Assembly: GCF_000952855.1 (NCBI RefSeq)
Contig: NZ_JSVU01000001.1
Span: 372,001-436,000 of the forward strand
Source of the DNA: Aequorivita vladivostokensis
GTDB taxonomy: Bacteria; Bacteroidota; Bacteroidia; Flavobacteriales; Flavobacteriaceae
Direction of reading: 5' to 3'
DNA: 64,000 nucleotides
Shown one piece after another: positions 1 to 9,392 of the stretch. The notes under the pieces are model-generated. The model was given only the letters and a program-made list of their open reading frames with translations. It had not been told where the DNA came from and made no database searches. Every line of letters begins with the position of its first letter. Position 1 is the first letter of the stretch. Position numbers and translations under genes: made by a program.

Positions 1-37
1 TTATATTGACTAAATTTAGTATCTAATTTCTCTAATC

Positions 38-2818
38 ATGCAACAAGACATCTACAACCTCAAGAAAACACTGGATACCTCCAAAGAAAAACTTATTTAT
101 TACAGCCTTCCCGAACTTGAAAAACAAGGGCATAAGATAAAGCAAATGCCTTTCTCCATTCGGATTCTACTCGAGAATGCCCTGCGAAATTACGACGATT
201 TCTCAGTTACCAAGGAGCATTTGGAAACTGTCCTGAATTGGTCGCCCAAACAAAGTGAAAAAGACGTGGCGTTTAAGCCTGCTCGTGTTTTAATGCAGGA
301 CTTTACTGGGGTTCCGGCAGTGGTAGATATTGCCTCACTTCGTGCCGAAATGGCACGCAAGGGTGGGGACGCCTCAAAAATAAATCCATTGATTCCGGTA
401 GATTTGGTGATAGACCACAGTGTGCAGGTAGATTATTTTGCCGCCCAGTACGCTTACCAACGAAATATGGAAGAGGAATACAAGCGCAATAAGGAGCGCT
501 ATACTTTTTTAAAATGGGCGCAGAAATCATTTGATAATTTTAGCGTTGTGCCTCCGGGAATGGGAATTTGCCACCAAGTGAATTTGGAGTACTTCTCCAA
601 GGGAGCCATTGCGCGCGATGGCATGGTATTTCCAGATACCTTGGTGGGTACCGATAGCCATACGCCTATGGTAAATGGAATTGGGGTAGTAGCCTGGGGC
701 GTTGGGGGTATTGAGGCTGAGGCCGCCATTCTGGGCCAACCCATCTATTTTATAAGCCCCGAGGTAATCGGTTTGAGACTTACCGGAGACCTTCCTGTGG
801 GTTCCACCGCTACAGATTTAGTGCTCACCATTGCCAACCTGTTACGGAAATACGGGGTTGTGGGCAAATTTGTTGAGGTTTTTGGTCCTGGTTTGGATAA
901 TCTTTCGGTTCCGGATAGGGCGACCATCGGGAATATGTCGCCCGAGTTTGGTTGTACCATTACCTATTTCCCCATAGACAATAAAACCTTAGAATACATG
1001 CGGGACAGCAACCGCAGCGAGGAACAGATCCAATTGGTAGAGGATTATTGCAAAGCGAATATGCTTTGGAGGCAAGATGAGGAAATGATTAAATACACCG
1101 ATGTGCTGGAATTGGACATTTCCACTGTTCAGCCAACTGTGGCAGGGCCTAAACGCCCACAGGATAAAATCCTTCTTACTGAGTTGAAGGATAAATTTAT
1201 TGAACTTGAACACGCTTCCTTCGGAAGAAAATACATAAAACACTCCGAACGCGAAGAGGCCATTACCCGCTGGAAGGAGGAAGGTGGAAGCCAACCGGTA
1301 AAACAATCCCACCGTCCGGCGCCCGACGTTGAGATTGAGGCCAAAATAAAGAATGGTTTAAAAACTGTTTGGATTTCGCAGGGCAACGAAAAGTATATGC
1401 TTTCAGACGGGGCCGTGGCCATTGCTGCCATTACTTCGTGTACAAACACTTCCAATCCATTTGTAATGATAGGTGCGGGGCTGGTTGCAAGAAAGGCACG
1501 AGAACACGGCATCGACGTGAAACCTTGGGTAAAAACGTCCTTGGCACCGGGGTCAAAAGTTGTTACAGACTATCTTGAAAAAGCCGATTTATTAAAAGAT
1601 TTGGAAGCCTTACAGTTCCATTTGGTGGGCTATGGCTGTACATCCTGTATCGGTAATTCGGGTCCGTTGCCTCCTGAAATTTCTAAGGCCGTGGACGAAA
1701 ATGACCTAATAGTTACTTCCGTGCTTTCTGGAAACCGAAATTTTGAGGCCCGAATTCACTCGCAGGTAAAAATGAATTTTTTGATGTCGCCTATGCTCGT
1801 GGTTGCTTTCGCCATTGCGGGAAGGGTGGATATTGACCTAACCGAGGAACCTTTGAGCTTTGACCGTAATGGCAAGCCGGTTTTTCTGAAGGATATTTGG
1901 CCGACGGACGATGAAATTCACGAAGTAATGAAAACGGTACTTACGGCTAAAGATTTCAAAAAGAATTATGACGAAATCTTTGAAGGCAATGAAATTTGGA
2001 GAAATCTGGAAGTACCCGATGATAAGTTGTATCAATGGCAGGACGATTCTACCTATATTAAGGAAGTGCCATTTTTCCATAACCTTTCCGACGACCCCAA
2101 GCCACTTCAGAATATAGAAGGAGCCCGTGCGCTTTTGGCCCTTGGAGATAGCATTACTACAGACCACATTTCGCCGGCCGGGGCTTTTTCGGAAGATTCC
2201 GCAGCCGGTAAATATTTAATCTCAAGAGGTGTGGAGAAGAAAAATTTCAACAGTTATGGTTCCCGCCGTGGAAACGATGAAGTGATGGTCCGCGGTACTT
2301 TTGCCAACGTGCGTATCAACAACCAATTGGCAAACAGGGAGGGTGGCTATACCACCCATCTTCCATCGGGAGAGGAAATGACGGTTTATGATGCCGCACA
2401 AAAATATATAAAGGATAAAACCCCGCTCATCGTGCTTACCGGCAAGGAATACGGTAGCGGTTCTTCCCGCGACTGGGCTGCCAAGGGAACTTTTCTTTTG
2501 GGCGTTAAGGCCGTTCTGGCAGAAAGTTATGAACGCATCCATCGCAGTAATTTGATTATGATGGGGGTGCTGCCTTTGGAATATTTAGAAGGTGAAAGTG
2601 CAAAATCGCACGGGTTGACCGGTAAGGAATATTTCAGTATTACGGGCATTGAGAACGATTTGACTCCTTCAAAAAAAGTAACGGTTACTGCCAAAGACGA
2701 GGATGGCAAGGAAATTGAATTCAAAGCCATCGCAAGGCTGGATTCTCCAATTGAGGTGGCGTATTACCAAAATGAGGGTATCCTTCAATATGTGTTGCGA
2801 CAATTTTTGAAGCAATAA
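38..2818 (+). CDS. acnA: Aconitate hydratase, AcnA type
   Basis: A 926-residue cytosolic aconitase that interconverts citrate and isocitrate in the TCA cycle. The three cysteines expected to ligand the 4Fe-4S cluster are visible: Cys468 in SCTNTSNP, and Cys534 and Cys537 in GYGCTSCIGNSG. The swivel domain lies at the C-terminus, with the substrate-binding GSGSSRDWAAKG motif near residues 806-817. Length and motif order match the AcnA/IRP1-like family and not AcnB. The start ATG is 37 bases from the window edge, so the promoter may lie outside. The gene appears monocistronic; a palindrome follows the stop codon. Very secure assignment. Confidence 0.97.
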   Translation: MQQDIYNLKKTLDTSKEKLIYYSLPELEKQGHKIKQMPFSIRILLENALRNYDDFSVTKEHLETVLNWSPKQSEKDVAFKPARVLMQDFTGVPAVVDIASLRAEMARKGGDASKINPLIPVDLVIDHSVQVDYFAAQYAYQRNMEEEYKRNKERYTFLKWAQKSFDNFSVVPPGMGICHQVNLEYFSKGAIARDGMVFPDTLVGTDSHTPMVNGIGVVAWGVGGIEAEAAILGQPIYFISPEVIGLRLTGDLPVGSTATDLVLTIANLLRKYGVVGKFVEVFGPGLDNLSVPDRATIGNMSPEFGCTITYFPIDNKTLEYMRDSNRSEEQIQLVEDYCKANMLWRQDEEMIKYTDVLELDISTVQPTVAGPKRPQDKILLTELKDKFIELEHASFGRKYIKHSEREEAITRWKEEGGSQPVKQSHRPAPDVEIEAKIKNGLKTVWISQGNEKYMLSDGAVAIAAITSCTNTSNPFVMIGAGLVARKAREHGIDVKPWVKTSLAPGSKVVTDYLEKADLLKDLEALQFHLVGYGCTSCIGNSGPLPPEISKAVDENDLIVTSVLSGNRNFEARIHSQVKMNFLMSPMLVVAFAIAGRVDIDLTEEPLSFDRNGKPVFLKDIWPTDDEIHEVMKTVLTAKDFKKNYDEIFEGNEIWRNLEVPDDKLYQWQDDSTYIKEVPFFHNLSDDPKPLQNIEGARALLALGDSITTDHISPAGAFSEDSAAGKYLISRGVEKKNFNSYGSRRGNDEVMVRGTFANVRINNQLANREGGYTTHLPSGEEMTVYDAAQKYIKDKTPLIVLTGKEYGSGSSRDWAAKGTFLLGVKAVLAESYERIHRSNLIMMGVLPLEYLEGESAKSHGLTGKEYFSITGIENDLTPSKKVTVTAKDEDGKEIEFKAIARLDSPIEVAYYQNEGILQYVLRQFLKQ

Positions 2819-2830
2819 ATTTGTGATTCG

Positions 2831-2866
2831 TTAATTCGGGATTGGTTAATTCAAATCCCGAATTAA
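2831..2866. repeat. Perfect inverted repeat after acnA
   Basis: Thirteen-base arms TTAATTCGGGATT and AATCCCGAATTAA enclose a 10-base loop just after the acnA stop. There is no T-run, so a standard terminator is not evident. The word resembles the GATTCG-type tandem units after the response regulator at 10723. Confidence 0.6.
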
Positions 2867-2899
2867 ACAATCCTTAATCCCAAATTGATAAATCCCGAA

Positions 2900-3226
2900 A
2901 TGATTCTCCTTGTCCGAGCAAAACTTTTAAGAAAGAATTTCGACGGAATGGCGCTTTGGCCTTTTCTTATTTTAAGACATCACGGCCAGAAAAGGGATGC
3001 CGTTTTTTTGAATCACGAAAAAATTCACCTTCGCCAACAAGCAGAATTGCTGTTGGTTTTTTTCTATTTATGGTATGGTATTGAATTTCTTGTCAGGTGG
3101 TTCCAATATAAAAACCGGCACCAAGCCTATAGAAATATTTCATTTGAGCGCGAAGCCTATCATCACGAAAGTGATTTCAGTTATTTAAAAAGCAGAAGTA
3201 TTTTCGGATTTCTGAAATTTATTTAA
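2900..3226 (+). CDS. Small membrane-associated protein with HEKIH motif
   Basis: A 108-residue protein of unknown function. It has one clear hydrophobic segment (AELLLVFFYLWYGIEFLV) right after the sequence LNHEKIHLRQQ, and a FEREAY motif further on. HExxH followed by a downstream glutamate is the layout of a zinc metallopeptidase site, but the protein is very short for a peptidase and catalysis is only a guess. The ATG at 2900 was preferred to a TTG five codons upstream. Proteins of this size and pattern are, from memory, common in flavobacteria and unnamed. It stands alone between acnA and the Old Yellow Enzyme gene. Confidence 0.7.
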   Translation: MILLVRAKLLRKNFDGMALWPFLILRHHGQKRDAVFLNHEKIHLRQQAELLLVFFYLWYGIEFLVRWFQYKNRHQAYRNISFEREAYHHESDFSYLKSRSIFGFLKFI

Positions 3227-3298
3227 AAGCCTTGTCCCAAAAAGACATAACGTGGGTGTTTCCACTGGATAATAAACAATAGCAATAAATAATAAAAA

Positions 3299-4366
3299 AT
3301 GAGCATCCTCTTTTCCCCCCTAAAAATAAAATCGAAAACCTTTAAAAACCGAATGGTGGTTTCACCTATGTGCATGTACAGCAGTGTTGACGGGTTTGCA
3401 AACGATTTTCATCTCGTGCATCTCGGAAGCCGTGCCGTTGGGGGCTCTGCCTTGATAATTCAGGAAGCAACGGCCGTTTCGCCCGAGGGAAGAATTACCC
3501 ACGGCGATATGGGTCTTTGGAAAGACGCACATATTGAAAAATCGAAACAAATTGTAGATTTCGTCCACTCGCAAGATGCTTTGATGGGAATCCAATTGGC
3601 GCACGCGGGCAGAAAAGCGAGCTATCAGTTACCAAAGGATGGTGCTAGAAAAATTGCGCCAGAAGATAAAAACGGTTGGCAAACGGTATCTGCATCCGCT
3701 TTGCCTTTTCGCGAAGGAGAGCCAGCCCCGATTGCCTTGGATGCTTTGGGGATTGAAAAAGTAAAAAATGATTACGCCGAAGCAACCCGTCGCGCGGAAA
3801 AAGCCGGTTATGATGTAGTCGAAATACACGCCGCCCACGGTTACTTATTTCACCAATTCTATTCACCATTGGCAAACGAACGCACCGATGAATACGGTGG
3901 AAGTTTTGAAAACAGAATTCGATTTCTATTGGAAGTTACTGAAGTTGTCCGAAAGGAATGGCCGGAAGAAAAACCATTATTCGTAAGGATTTCCGCGACC
4001 GATTGGACCGAAGGCGGTTGGACGGTTGAAGATGCCGTAAAACTTTCAGTTGAACTTAAAAAACTGGGAGTTGATTTGATTGATACTTCTTCCGGCGGAA
4101 ACGTTCCCAAGGCAACCATTCCCAGCAAACCGGGCTATCAAGTTCCCTTTGCGGCGCAGATTAAAAAAGAGGCAAATATCCTAACGGGTGCCGTGGGCCA
4201 AATCACAACCGCCGAGCAGTCTGAGGAAATTTTGAAAACTGGAAAAGCCGACTTGATCCTCTATGCCCGCGAAAGCCTAAGGCAACCGTATTTTCCTTTG
4301 CACGCCGCTACTGAGTTGGGGGTAGATGTGGAATGGCCATTGCAATACCAAAGGGCCAAAATATAA
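3299..4366 (+). CDS. Old Yellow Enzyme family NADPH dehydrogenase (YqjM/NamA-like)
   Basis: A 355-residue FMN-dependent ene-reductase of the YqjM class, reducing activated C=C bonds of enals, enones or related electrophiles. The TIM barrel begins at once; Cys25 and Tyr27 in SPMCMYS match the redox-tuning Cys/Tyr of YqjM, and the His pair that binds the substrate carbonyl lies in [13 protein letters not shown]. The phosphate-binding C-terminal region carries [14 protein letters not shown]. It is followed 11 bases later by another flavin enzyme, so the two probably form an operon for oxidative or electrophile metabolism. Family assignment is secure; the physiological substrate is unknown. Confidence 0.93.
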   Translation: MSILFSPLKIKSKTFKNRMVVSPMCMYSSVDGFANDFHLVHLGSRAVGGSALIIQEATAVSPEGRITHGDMGLWKDAHIEKSKQIVDFVHSQDALMGIQLAHAGRKASYQLPKDGARKIAPEDKNGWQTVSASALPFREGEPAPIALDALGIEKVKNDYAEATRRAEKAGYDVVEIHAAHGYLFHQFYSPLANERTDEYGGSFENRIRFLLEVTEVVRKEWPEEKPLFVRISATDWTEGGWTVEDAVKLSVELKKLGVDLIDTSSGGNVPKATIPSKPGYQVPFAAQIKKEANILTGAVGQITTAEQSEEILKTGKADLILYARESLRQPYFPLHAATELGVDVEWPLQYQRAKI

Positions 4367-4377
4367 ACAGGATAAAT

Positions 4378-5379
4378 ATGAAAGCTTTGTTACAAAATAT
4401 CCCTTTATCTGTGTTGGATTTGGTACCCGTTATTCAGGGAAGCAGCCATAAAAAGGCTATGGAAAATAGTTTGGCTTTGGCACAACAGGCAGAGAAATTA
4501 GGGTATAAGCGCTTTTGGATTTCGGAACACCACAACGCCGAAAGCCTTGTAAGTTCCGCCACACCGTTGCTGATAGGCTATGTAGCGGAAAACACCAAAA
4601 CTATCCGCGTAGGTTCGGGCGGGGTTATGCTGCCCAATCACGCCCCGCTTATTGTTGCGGAACAATTTGGGACCCTCGCTACCCTATATCCAGATAGGAT
4701 TGACCTGGGTTTGGGCCGTGCGCCGGGTACCGATCAAGTTACCGCCAGAGCGCTTAGGCGGGAACGGATAGAAACGGTCAATGACTTTCCAAATGACGTT
4801 CAGGAACTTTCAAATTATTTTTCAAAATCCAATTCCCACAGCCCCGTCCGTGCCATTCCGGGGGAAGGCTTGGAAGTGCCGCTATATCTTTTGGGTTCGA
4901 GTACGTTTAGTGCCCAACTGGCAGGCGCATTGGGATTGCCCTACGCTTTCGCGAGCCATTTTGCGCCCACCCATCTGCACGATGCACTGCGATTATACCA
5001 TTCAAACTTTGAGCCTTCAAAACAGTTGCAAAAACCCTATACCATGGCCTGTATTAACGTAGTGGTAGCGGATACCGATGAAGAAGCTGAATATTTGTCC
5101 ACAAGCATGAAATTATTTATGCTGAACGTAATCCGAAATACCCGGAAACCGTTGCAACCGCCGGTAAGAAGTATGGATGGACTTTGGAATTCCCTTGAAG
5201 AGGCGCACATTTCACAAATGATGCAATATTCTTTCGTAGGAAGCACCGAAAGAGTACAAAAAAAATTAAATGCTTTTGTTGCCGAAACAAGGATTGACGA
5301 ACTGATTACCGTTGCCCATATTTATGACCAACAGGCCAGGTTAAAGTCTTTTGAGTTATTGGCACAACTGAAAAAATAA
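4378..5379 (+). CDS. LLM-class flavin-dependent oxidoreductase
   Basis: A 333-residue luciferase-like monooxygenase-fold protein (F420/FMN class, MsnO8/YhbW-like group). Features seen are the N-terminal [14 protein letters not shown], the WISEHHN motif that in this family lies near the flavin, the [23 protein letters not shown] strand typical of bacterial luciferase-like proteins (given here in part: [14 protein letters not shown]), and [11 protein letters not shown]. An ATG at 4333 lies inside the previous gene; the ATG at 4378, 11 bases after that gene's stop, gives the usual family N-terminus [14 protein letters not shown]. Likely co-transcribed with the ene-reductase. Substrate unknown. 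Confidence 0.88.
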   Translation: MKALLQNIPLSVLDLVPVIQGSSHKKAMENSLALAQQAEKLGYKRFWISEHHNAESLVSSATPLLIGYVAENTKTIRVGSGGVMLPNHAPLIVAEQFGTLATLYPDRIDLGLGRAPGTDQVTARALRRERIETVNDFPNDVQELSNYFSKSNSHSPVRAIPGEGLEVPLYLLGSSTFSAQLAGALGLPYAFASHFAPTHLHDALRLYHSNFEPSKQLQKPYTMACINVVVADTDEEAEYLSTSMKLFMLNVIRNTRKPLQPPVRSMDGLWNSLEEAHISQMMQYSFVGSTERVQKKLNAFVAETRIDELITVAHIYDQQARLKSFELLAQLKK

Positions 5380-5394
5380 AAAGTTTGTTTTCTG

Positions 5395-5402
5395 TACCTT
5401 CG
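5395..5402 (+). promoter_or_regulatory. Putative -7 box of the HAD gene
   Basis: TACCTTCG lies 15 bases before the ATG at 5417 and is one base off the Bacteroidota TAnnTTTG consensus. No well-spaced -33 TTTG was found, so support is partial. Confidence 0.35.
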
Positions 5403-5416
5403 CAAAAAAAGCCGAT

Positions 5417-6061
5417 ATGCTAAAAGCCGTACTTTTTGATATGGATGGGGTAATTGTGGATACCGAACCTCTGCACCGCAAAGCCTACTTCAGAATGTTT
5501 GAGGATATGAAAATTGACGTGGGCCAAGCAATGTATGATTCCTTTACTGGGCAGGCCACCTTGCCTATTTGCAGAACGCTTTGCGGGCATTTCGGCATTT
5601 CTGAAAGTCCCGAACATCTGGTTGCAACCAAAAGAAAACACTTTAAATACCTTTTTGAAAACGATAACGACCTTGCGCTTTTGGATGGCGTTCACGATTT
5701 AATAAAAGATTATCACAGGAACGGATTGACATTGGTTTTGGCATCTTCGGCTTCCATGCCAAACATCAATCGTATTTTTGAGCGTTTCGACCTCGATAAA
5801 TATTTTAAGGCAAAAATAAGCGGCGCCGATTTGAAGGCATCCAAGCCACACCCCGAAATTTTTATAAAGGCCGCGGAACTCGCTGGGGAGCAAACGCAAA
5901 ATTGTATGGTGATTGAAGATTCCACTAACGGCATTGCTGCCGCCAAAGCTGCAAATATTTACTGCGTAGGCTTTAAAAGTCCGCATTCAACCAATCAGGA
6001 TTATAGTAAAGCGGATAGGGTAATTACCAGTTTTGAGGAGATTGCGTTTGCAAAATTATAA
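5417..6061 (+). CDS. HAD-superfamily hydrolase, beta-phosphoglucomutase-like
   Basis: A 214-residue soluble HAD protein, subfamily IA. Motif I is DMDGVIVDTEP with nucleophile Asp8 and acid/base Asp10; motif II is LVLASSAS; the lysine of motif III is in ASKPHPEIFIKAA; motif IV is VIEDSTNGIAAAKAA. The helical cap between motifs I and II resembles beta-phosphoglucomutase and 2-deoxyglucose-6-phosphatase relatives, so sugar phosphate is a likely substrate, but this cannot be decided from sequence. The TAA stop at 6059-6061 shares its last base with a palindromic element that starts at 6061. Confidence 0.9.
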   Translation: MLKAVLFDMDGVIVDTEPLHRKAYFRMFEDMKIDVGQAMYDSFTGQATLPICRTLCGHFGISESPEHLVATKRKHFKYLFENDNDLALLDGVHDLIKDYHRNGLTLVLASSASMPNINRIFERFDLDKYFKAKISGADLKASKPHPEIFIKAAELAGEQTQNCMVIEDSTNGIAAAKAANIYCVGFKSPHSTNQDYSKADRVITSFEEIAFAKL

Positions 6062-6091
6062 ACCTAACAGGTCTTAAATACCTGTTAGGTT
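6061..6091. repeat. REP-like palindrome, copy 1
   Basis: Arms AACCTAACAGGT and ACCTGTTAGGTT around a 7-base loop. It begins on the last base of the HAD stop codon. It is the partner of the copy at 6692-6724, and the two bracket the RAYT pseudogene. Confidence 0.85.
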
Positions 6092-6134
6092 TTACATCCT
6101 ATAAATCCATAATATCTTCCAAGCCAAATACTCT

Positions 6135-6667
6135 CTAATGGTGCCAATATTCAAAACTATCCTTATCGATTAAATTGAAAATAGTTTGTTTATCAATATT
6201 TGAATTTTTATTGGAAACAAAAGCTTTAAATGAAGAATGGGGATATTCTTTGTAATCTTCAGTAAAACCATGCTTAACAGGATTCAAATGTATGTAGCCC
6301 AAAATCTGAACCAAACATTTTCATCCATTACCCGCTTCCGTTTCAAATGTTCTTGAAATAAACTGCCACTTCTAGCGTAAGCTTTATTGATTGCTTTCGT
6401 ATAGGCGTTAAACATATTGGAAAATGCTTGATGGGGTCGGTCTTTATATTTGTGGGAAATAGCATTTCCATCTTTAATTCTCAGTAGAATGTGGAAATGA
6501 TTTTTCAGAAGACAATATGCGTAAATATCTGCAATTGGAAGAATATACTTTTTCAGTAACTGTAGGAAATAGATATAATTTTTATCTTCAATAAAAATAT
6601 TCTTTTTATTGTTTCCTCTGTTGAAAATATGATAGGTTGCGCCGAGTTCTATAACATCTTGTTTCAT
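6135..6667 (-). pseudogene. REP-associated tyrosine transposase (RAYT), frameshifted
   Basis: A Y1/HUH-type transposase of the IS200/RAYT class, broken by one frameshift. From ATG at 6667 the first frame gives 127 residues with the HUH pair in LLKNHFHILLRI and tyrosines in NAYTKAINKAYARSGSLFQ, then ends at a stop after WFRFWATYI. Reading one frame over from about position 6308 continues the family sequence: ILGYIHLNPVKHGF, then YKEYPHSSFKAF, to a stop at 6135. Adding back one base gives an intact 177-residue protein, the normal RAYT length. The element lies alone between two matching palindromes (6061, 6692), the arrangement expected for a REP/RAYT unit. Presumably inactive, unless rescued by frameshifting. 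Confidence 0.85.
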
Positions 6668-6679
6668 TTTGAGTGATTT

Positions 6680-8125
6680 TTAACGGAGCTCAAACCTAAC
6701 AGGTCTCGAAGACCTGTTAGGTTTTGGGGGTCTGGTAGATTTTAAATCAAAATAAACCACATTCCGCTCCCCATGCTTTTTAAGATGACTTCGGATAATT
6801 GCGTGCGTATGATAACTGGCTGGCTGCAATTTTAAAAAAGGTTCGTAGTCCTCAATATTGCAAATGGCTTCGCTCCGGTCAAAAAAACCAAAACCTTTGT
6901 ATTGCCCTTCAGCAACCAATGCAAAAGCTATTTCGCCTTTCGTTCTTCCTTTTCCTTGAATGGCAAAACTGGGTTTGTTTTCCTCTAATGAGCGAATGGC
7001 GGCCTGTACTTTTAAATTGTAATCGGCTACTTTCTCAGAACCTTCACAAACGCCTTCGCAATTTTTTATTCGATAGTGGGAGCATTTTTCAGAAGTGCTC
7101 TGCAAGGTGCAAAAACGGGGACATAAATTAAAAGTCTCGCAAATTTCTTCCAGTTTTTCCACAGCTTCGGCCCGGTTGTAAAAAGTGCTTACCGAATCTT
7201 GGATTGCCTTGGTTTTTCCCAACGCAAGCTGTATAATGCCGCGCTGATTCACATAACTGATAATTTGGTAGGTGGTAGCAGGCCATTTCTGCGCCCGGTT
7301 GAATTTTGGGTAATGTTTCCGAATGTGTTCCGATTCAACTAACAAAGCCAATAATTCATTTCCTGTAAGTTCGTAATCTATAAAATGCGTTTCCTGCCCA
7401 AGTTGGTATTCCTTTGTCTTTTTATCATAAAAATGGCTCAAAACCCGCTTTTTGATATTCTTTGCCTTTCCGGCATAAATCACTTGGTGTTTTTGGTTTT
7501 TGAATAGATAGATGCCAGCTTCCTCGGGCAGTTCGTTAATCTGTTCCGCTGGGATGTGCGGGGGAAGCGTAGCCTGTTTGGAACGCGGATTCAAAAAGGA
7601 ATTAATAGTGCTGAAATCTTCGTCCAACGAAAGCAAGCGTTGAAAGAGAATTACCGTGGCATCCACATCGCCCTCTGCACGGTGGCGGTTAAAGTGCGGA
7701 ATATTTATGGTGTTGCAAAGCCTTCCCAAACTATAAGACAAATGTCCGGGAATCAATTTGCGCGAAAGCCGGACGGTGCAAAGTTTTTTTCGATTGTAGT
7801 GTTGCCCCAAAAGCCGAAACTCGCCACGGATAACGTTGTAGTCAAAACTTACGTTGTGCGCCACAAACACAGCGTCTTTAGTGAATTCCTCTATCGTTTC
7901 AGCAACTTCAAAAAACCGAGGCGCATCGGCAACCATATCATTGTCAATACCAGTTAAGGCGGTAATGTGCTGCGGAATGTCGCGTTCCGGATTTACGAGC
8001 GTGGTGTATTTATCCACCACTTCGCCATCCTTTAAAAGTGCGATACAGATTTCGGTAATACGATTGCCGGCTATGCCGCCGCCAGTGGTTTCTACGTCTA
8101 TAATTGCGAAAAGTTGTGATTGCAT
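6680..8125 (-). CDS. DEDDh exonuclease fused to UvrC-type GIY-YIG domain
   Basis: A 481-residue DNA-processing protein. Residues about 1-170 form a DnaQ-like 3'-5' exonuclease (AIIDVETTGG at the N-terminus, AHNVSFDYNVI, then HRAEGDVDAT with the last catalytic residues). Residues about 195-280 form a UvrC-like GIY-YIG domain (EEAGIYLFKN, VIYAGKAKNIKKRV). A Cys-rich stretch (CPRFCTLQSTSEKC and CEGVC) follows. The architecture is known in Bacteroidota and Actinobacteria and is thought to act in DNA repair. A longer frame upstream to 8221 exists, but ATG 8125 gives the standard exonuclease N-terminus. The last codons, KPNRSSRPVRF, are encoded entirely by a REP-like palindrome. Confidence 0.92.
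   Translation of the reverse strand: MQSQLFAIIDVETTGGGIAGNRITEICIALLKDGEVVDKYTTLVNPERDIPQHITALTGIDNDMVADAPRFFEVAETIEEFTKDAVFVAHNVSFDYNVIRGEFRLLGQHYNRKKLCTVRLSRKLIPGHLSYSLGRLCNTINIPHFNRHRAEGDVDATVILFQRLLSLDEDFSTINSFLNPRSKQATLPPHIPAEQINELPEEAGIYLFKNQKHQVIYAGKAKNIKKRVLSHFYDKKTKEYQLGQETHFIDYELTGNELLALLVESEHIRKHYPKFNRAQKWPATTYQIISYVNQRGIIQLALGKTKAIQDSVSTFYNRAEAVEKLEEICETFNLCPRFCTLQSTSEKCSHYRIKNCEGVCEGSEKVADYNLKVQAAIRSLEENKPSFAIQGKGRTKGEIAFALVAEGQYKGFGFFDRSEAICNIEDYEPFLKLQPASYHTHAIIRSHLKKHGERNVVYFDLKSTRPPKPNRSSRPVRFELR
6692..6724. repeat. REP-like palindrome, copy 2, inside a coding sequence
   Basis: Fifteen-base arms AAACCTAACAGGTCT and AGACCTGTTAGGTTT around loop CGA. It is 33 bases long, exactly eleven codons, and lies in frame in the end of the exonuclease/GIY-YIG gene. 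Confidence 0.9.
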
Positions 8126-8268
8126 TTTTTGTTTGCTGGGAAAACAAATGTAGGGAAAGAAATCTAAATATATGGAATATTTCCTGTTAAATGGAAATAA
8201 TCCAACCGCACACGCGTTCAATCGCTACAATCCATACGGAAAATCAATAACAATTGTGCTATTATCAA

Positions 8269-8276
8269 TATCTTTG
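8269..8276 (+). promoter_or_regulatory. Putative -7 promoter box for the two-component operon
   Basis: TATCTTTG matches the Bacteroidota TAnnTTTG consensus and lies 22 bases before the kinase ATG. A -33 TTTG at standard spacing is not obvious. Confidence 0.45.
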
Positions 8277-8298
8277 ACCAAACATTTATAGCCTCTCC

Positions 8299-9387
8299 AT
8301 GACCCTTGAAAAAAACCTGAAAGAACGCATTAAAGAGCTTACCTGCCTGTATGAGGTTTCCTCCATTATCGTAAATAACGACTATAAAGCATTGGACAAA
8401 ACCTTATATTCCATTGCGTTGAGTCTTCGGAAATCGTTGCAATACAGTAAGAATGCGACGGTTGAGATTGTTTCGGAGCCCTTTCATCTTATTTCTTCGG
8501 CCCTTCCCAAAAAGACGGTTTCAATTGAAAGCAACATCTCTATTTTCAACGAGCCCAAGGGTTTTATAAGAATGCATTATCCCGCAGATAAATTCACCAA
8601 AAAGGATTTTTTAAAGGAAGAAAAGAAATTGCTGCAAAATGTGGCCATAAATGTTGGCGATTTGTTGGAGCGCGTTGCCATTCGCGAGAACGAGGCAATT
8701 ATAAAACGAAAAATGGAGCATGCCGACCGGTTGAGTATTTTGGGCGAAATAACTGCGGGAATTGCCCACGAATTGAACACGCCGCTCGCAAATATTTTGG
8801 GCTTTGCCGAATTGCTGAAAAGTAAGGAACCTGAAAATACCCAAACCAGCAAAGACCTCGATAAAATAATAAACAGCGCCATTTTTTCCCGCGAGGTGGT
8901 TAAGAAACTGATGTTCTTTGCCTGCGAAATGCCACAGAATTTGGGCGAAACCGATATTGTTCCAGTAATAAACGAGGCCATGAACCTGCTGGACCCAACT
9001 CTAAAAAAGAACGAGGTAAAATACAAGGTGAACCTTCCCAAAGGCGAGGTTTTGATGAAAGTGGACACCATACAATTGACGCAGGTTATCTTCAATTTAG
9101 TGCTGAACGCCATCTACTTTTCACCTAAAAACGGACAGATTACCGTAACTTTGGAAGAGACCAAAAAGAAGATTGTCCTTAAGATTGCAGATGAGGGTCC
9201 GGGCATCACTTCAGAACTTATTCCGAAGATATTCCAGCCCTTTTTCACCACAAAAACCGTGGGCGATGGCTCGGGGCTGGGATTGAGCGTGGTGCACGGA
9301 ATTATAAAGGGCCATCGGGGAACCATAGATTATCAGTCCAATAATCCCACAGGTGCCATTTTTATTATTACTTTTCCCAAACAATAG
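8299..9387 (+). CDS. Soluble sensor histidine kinase (NtrB-like)
   Basis: A 362-residue histidine kinase without transmembrane segments. Residues about 1-130 look like a GAF-type sensing domain; a short coiled stretch (NEAIIKRKMEHADRLSILGE) leads into the HisKA domain with phospho-acceptor His157 in AGIAHELNTPLANILG. The HATPase domain has the N box VLNAIYFSP, G1 box DEGPGI, F box FQPFFTTK and G2 box GSGLGLSVVHGI. The response regulator follows after five bases, so the pair forms one operon. A cytosolic kinase beside a sigma-54 activator and a sigma-54-driven glutamate dehydrogenase suggests sensing of internal nitrogen or amino acid state; that role is inferred. Confidence 0.93.
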   Translation: MTLEKNLKERIKELTCLYEVSSIIVNNDYKALDKTLYSIALSLRKSLQYSKNATVEIVSEPFHLISSALPKKTVSIESNISIFNEPKGFIRMHYPADKFTKKDFLKEEKKLLQNVAINVGDLLERVAIRENEAIIKRKMEHADRLSILGEITAGIAHELNTPLANILGFAELLKSKEPENTQTSKDLDKIINSAIFSREVVKKLMFFACEMPQNLGETDIVPVINEAMNLLDPTLKKNEVKYKVNLPKGEVLMKVDTIQLTQVIFNLVLNAIYFSPKNGQITVTLEETKKKIVLKIADEGPGITSELIPKIFQPFFTTKTVGDGSGLGLSVVHGIIKGHRGTIDYQSNNPTGAIFIITFPKQ

Positions 9388-9392
9388 CTGCC

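Noticed and set aside
6284-6667. Reading the short transposase as a complete 127-residue protein
   Set aside because: The family sequence continues in the next frame for 57 more residues, so it is a frameshifted gene.
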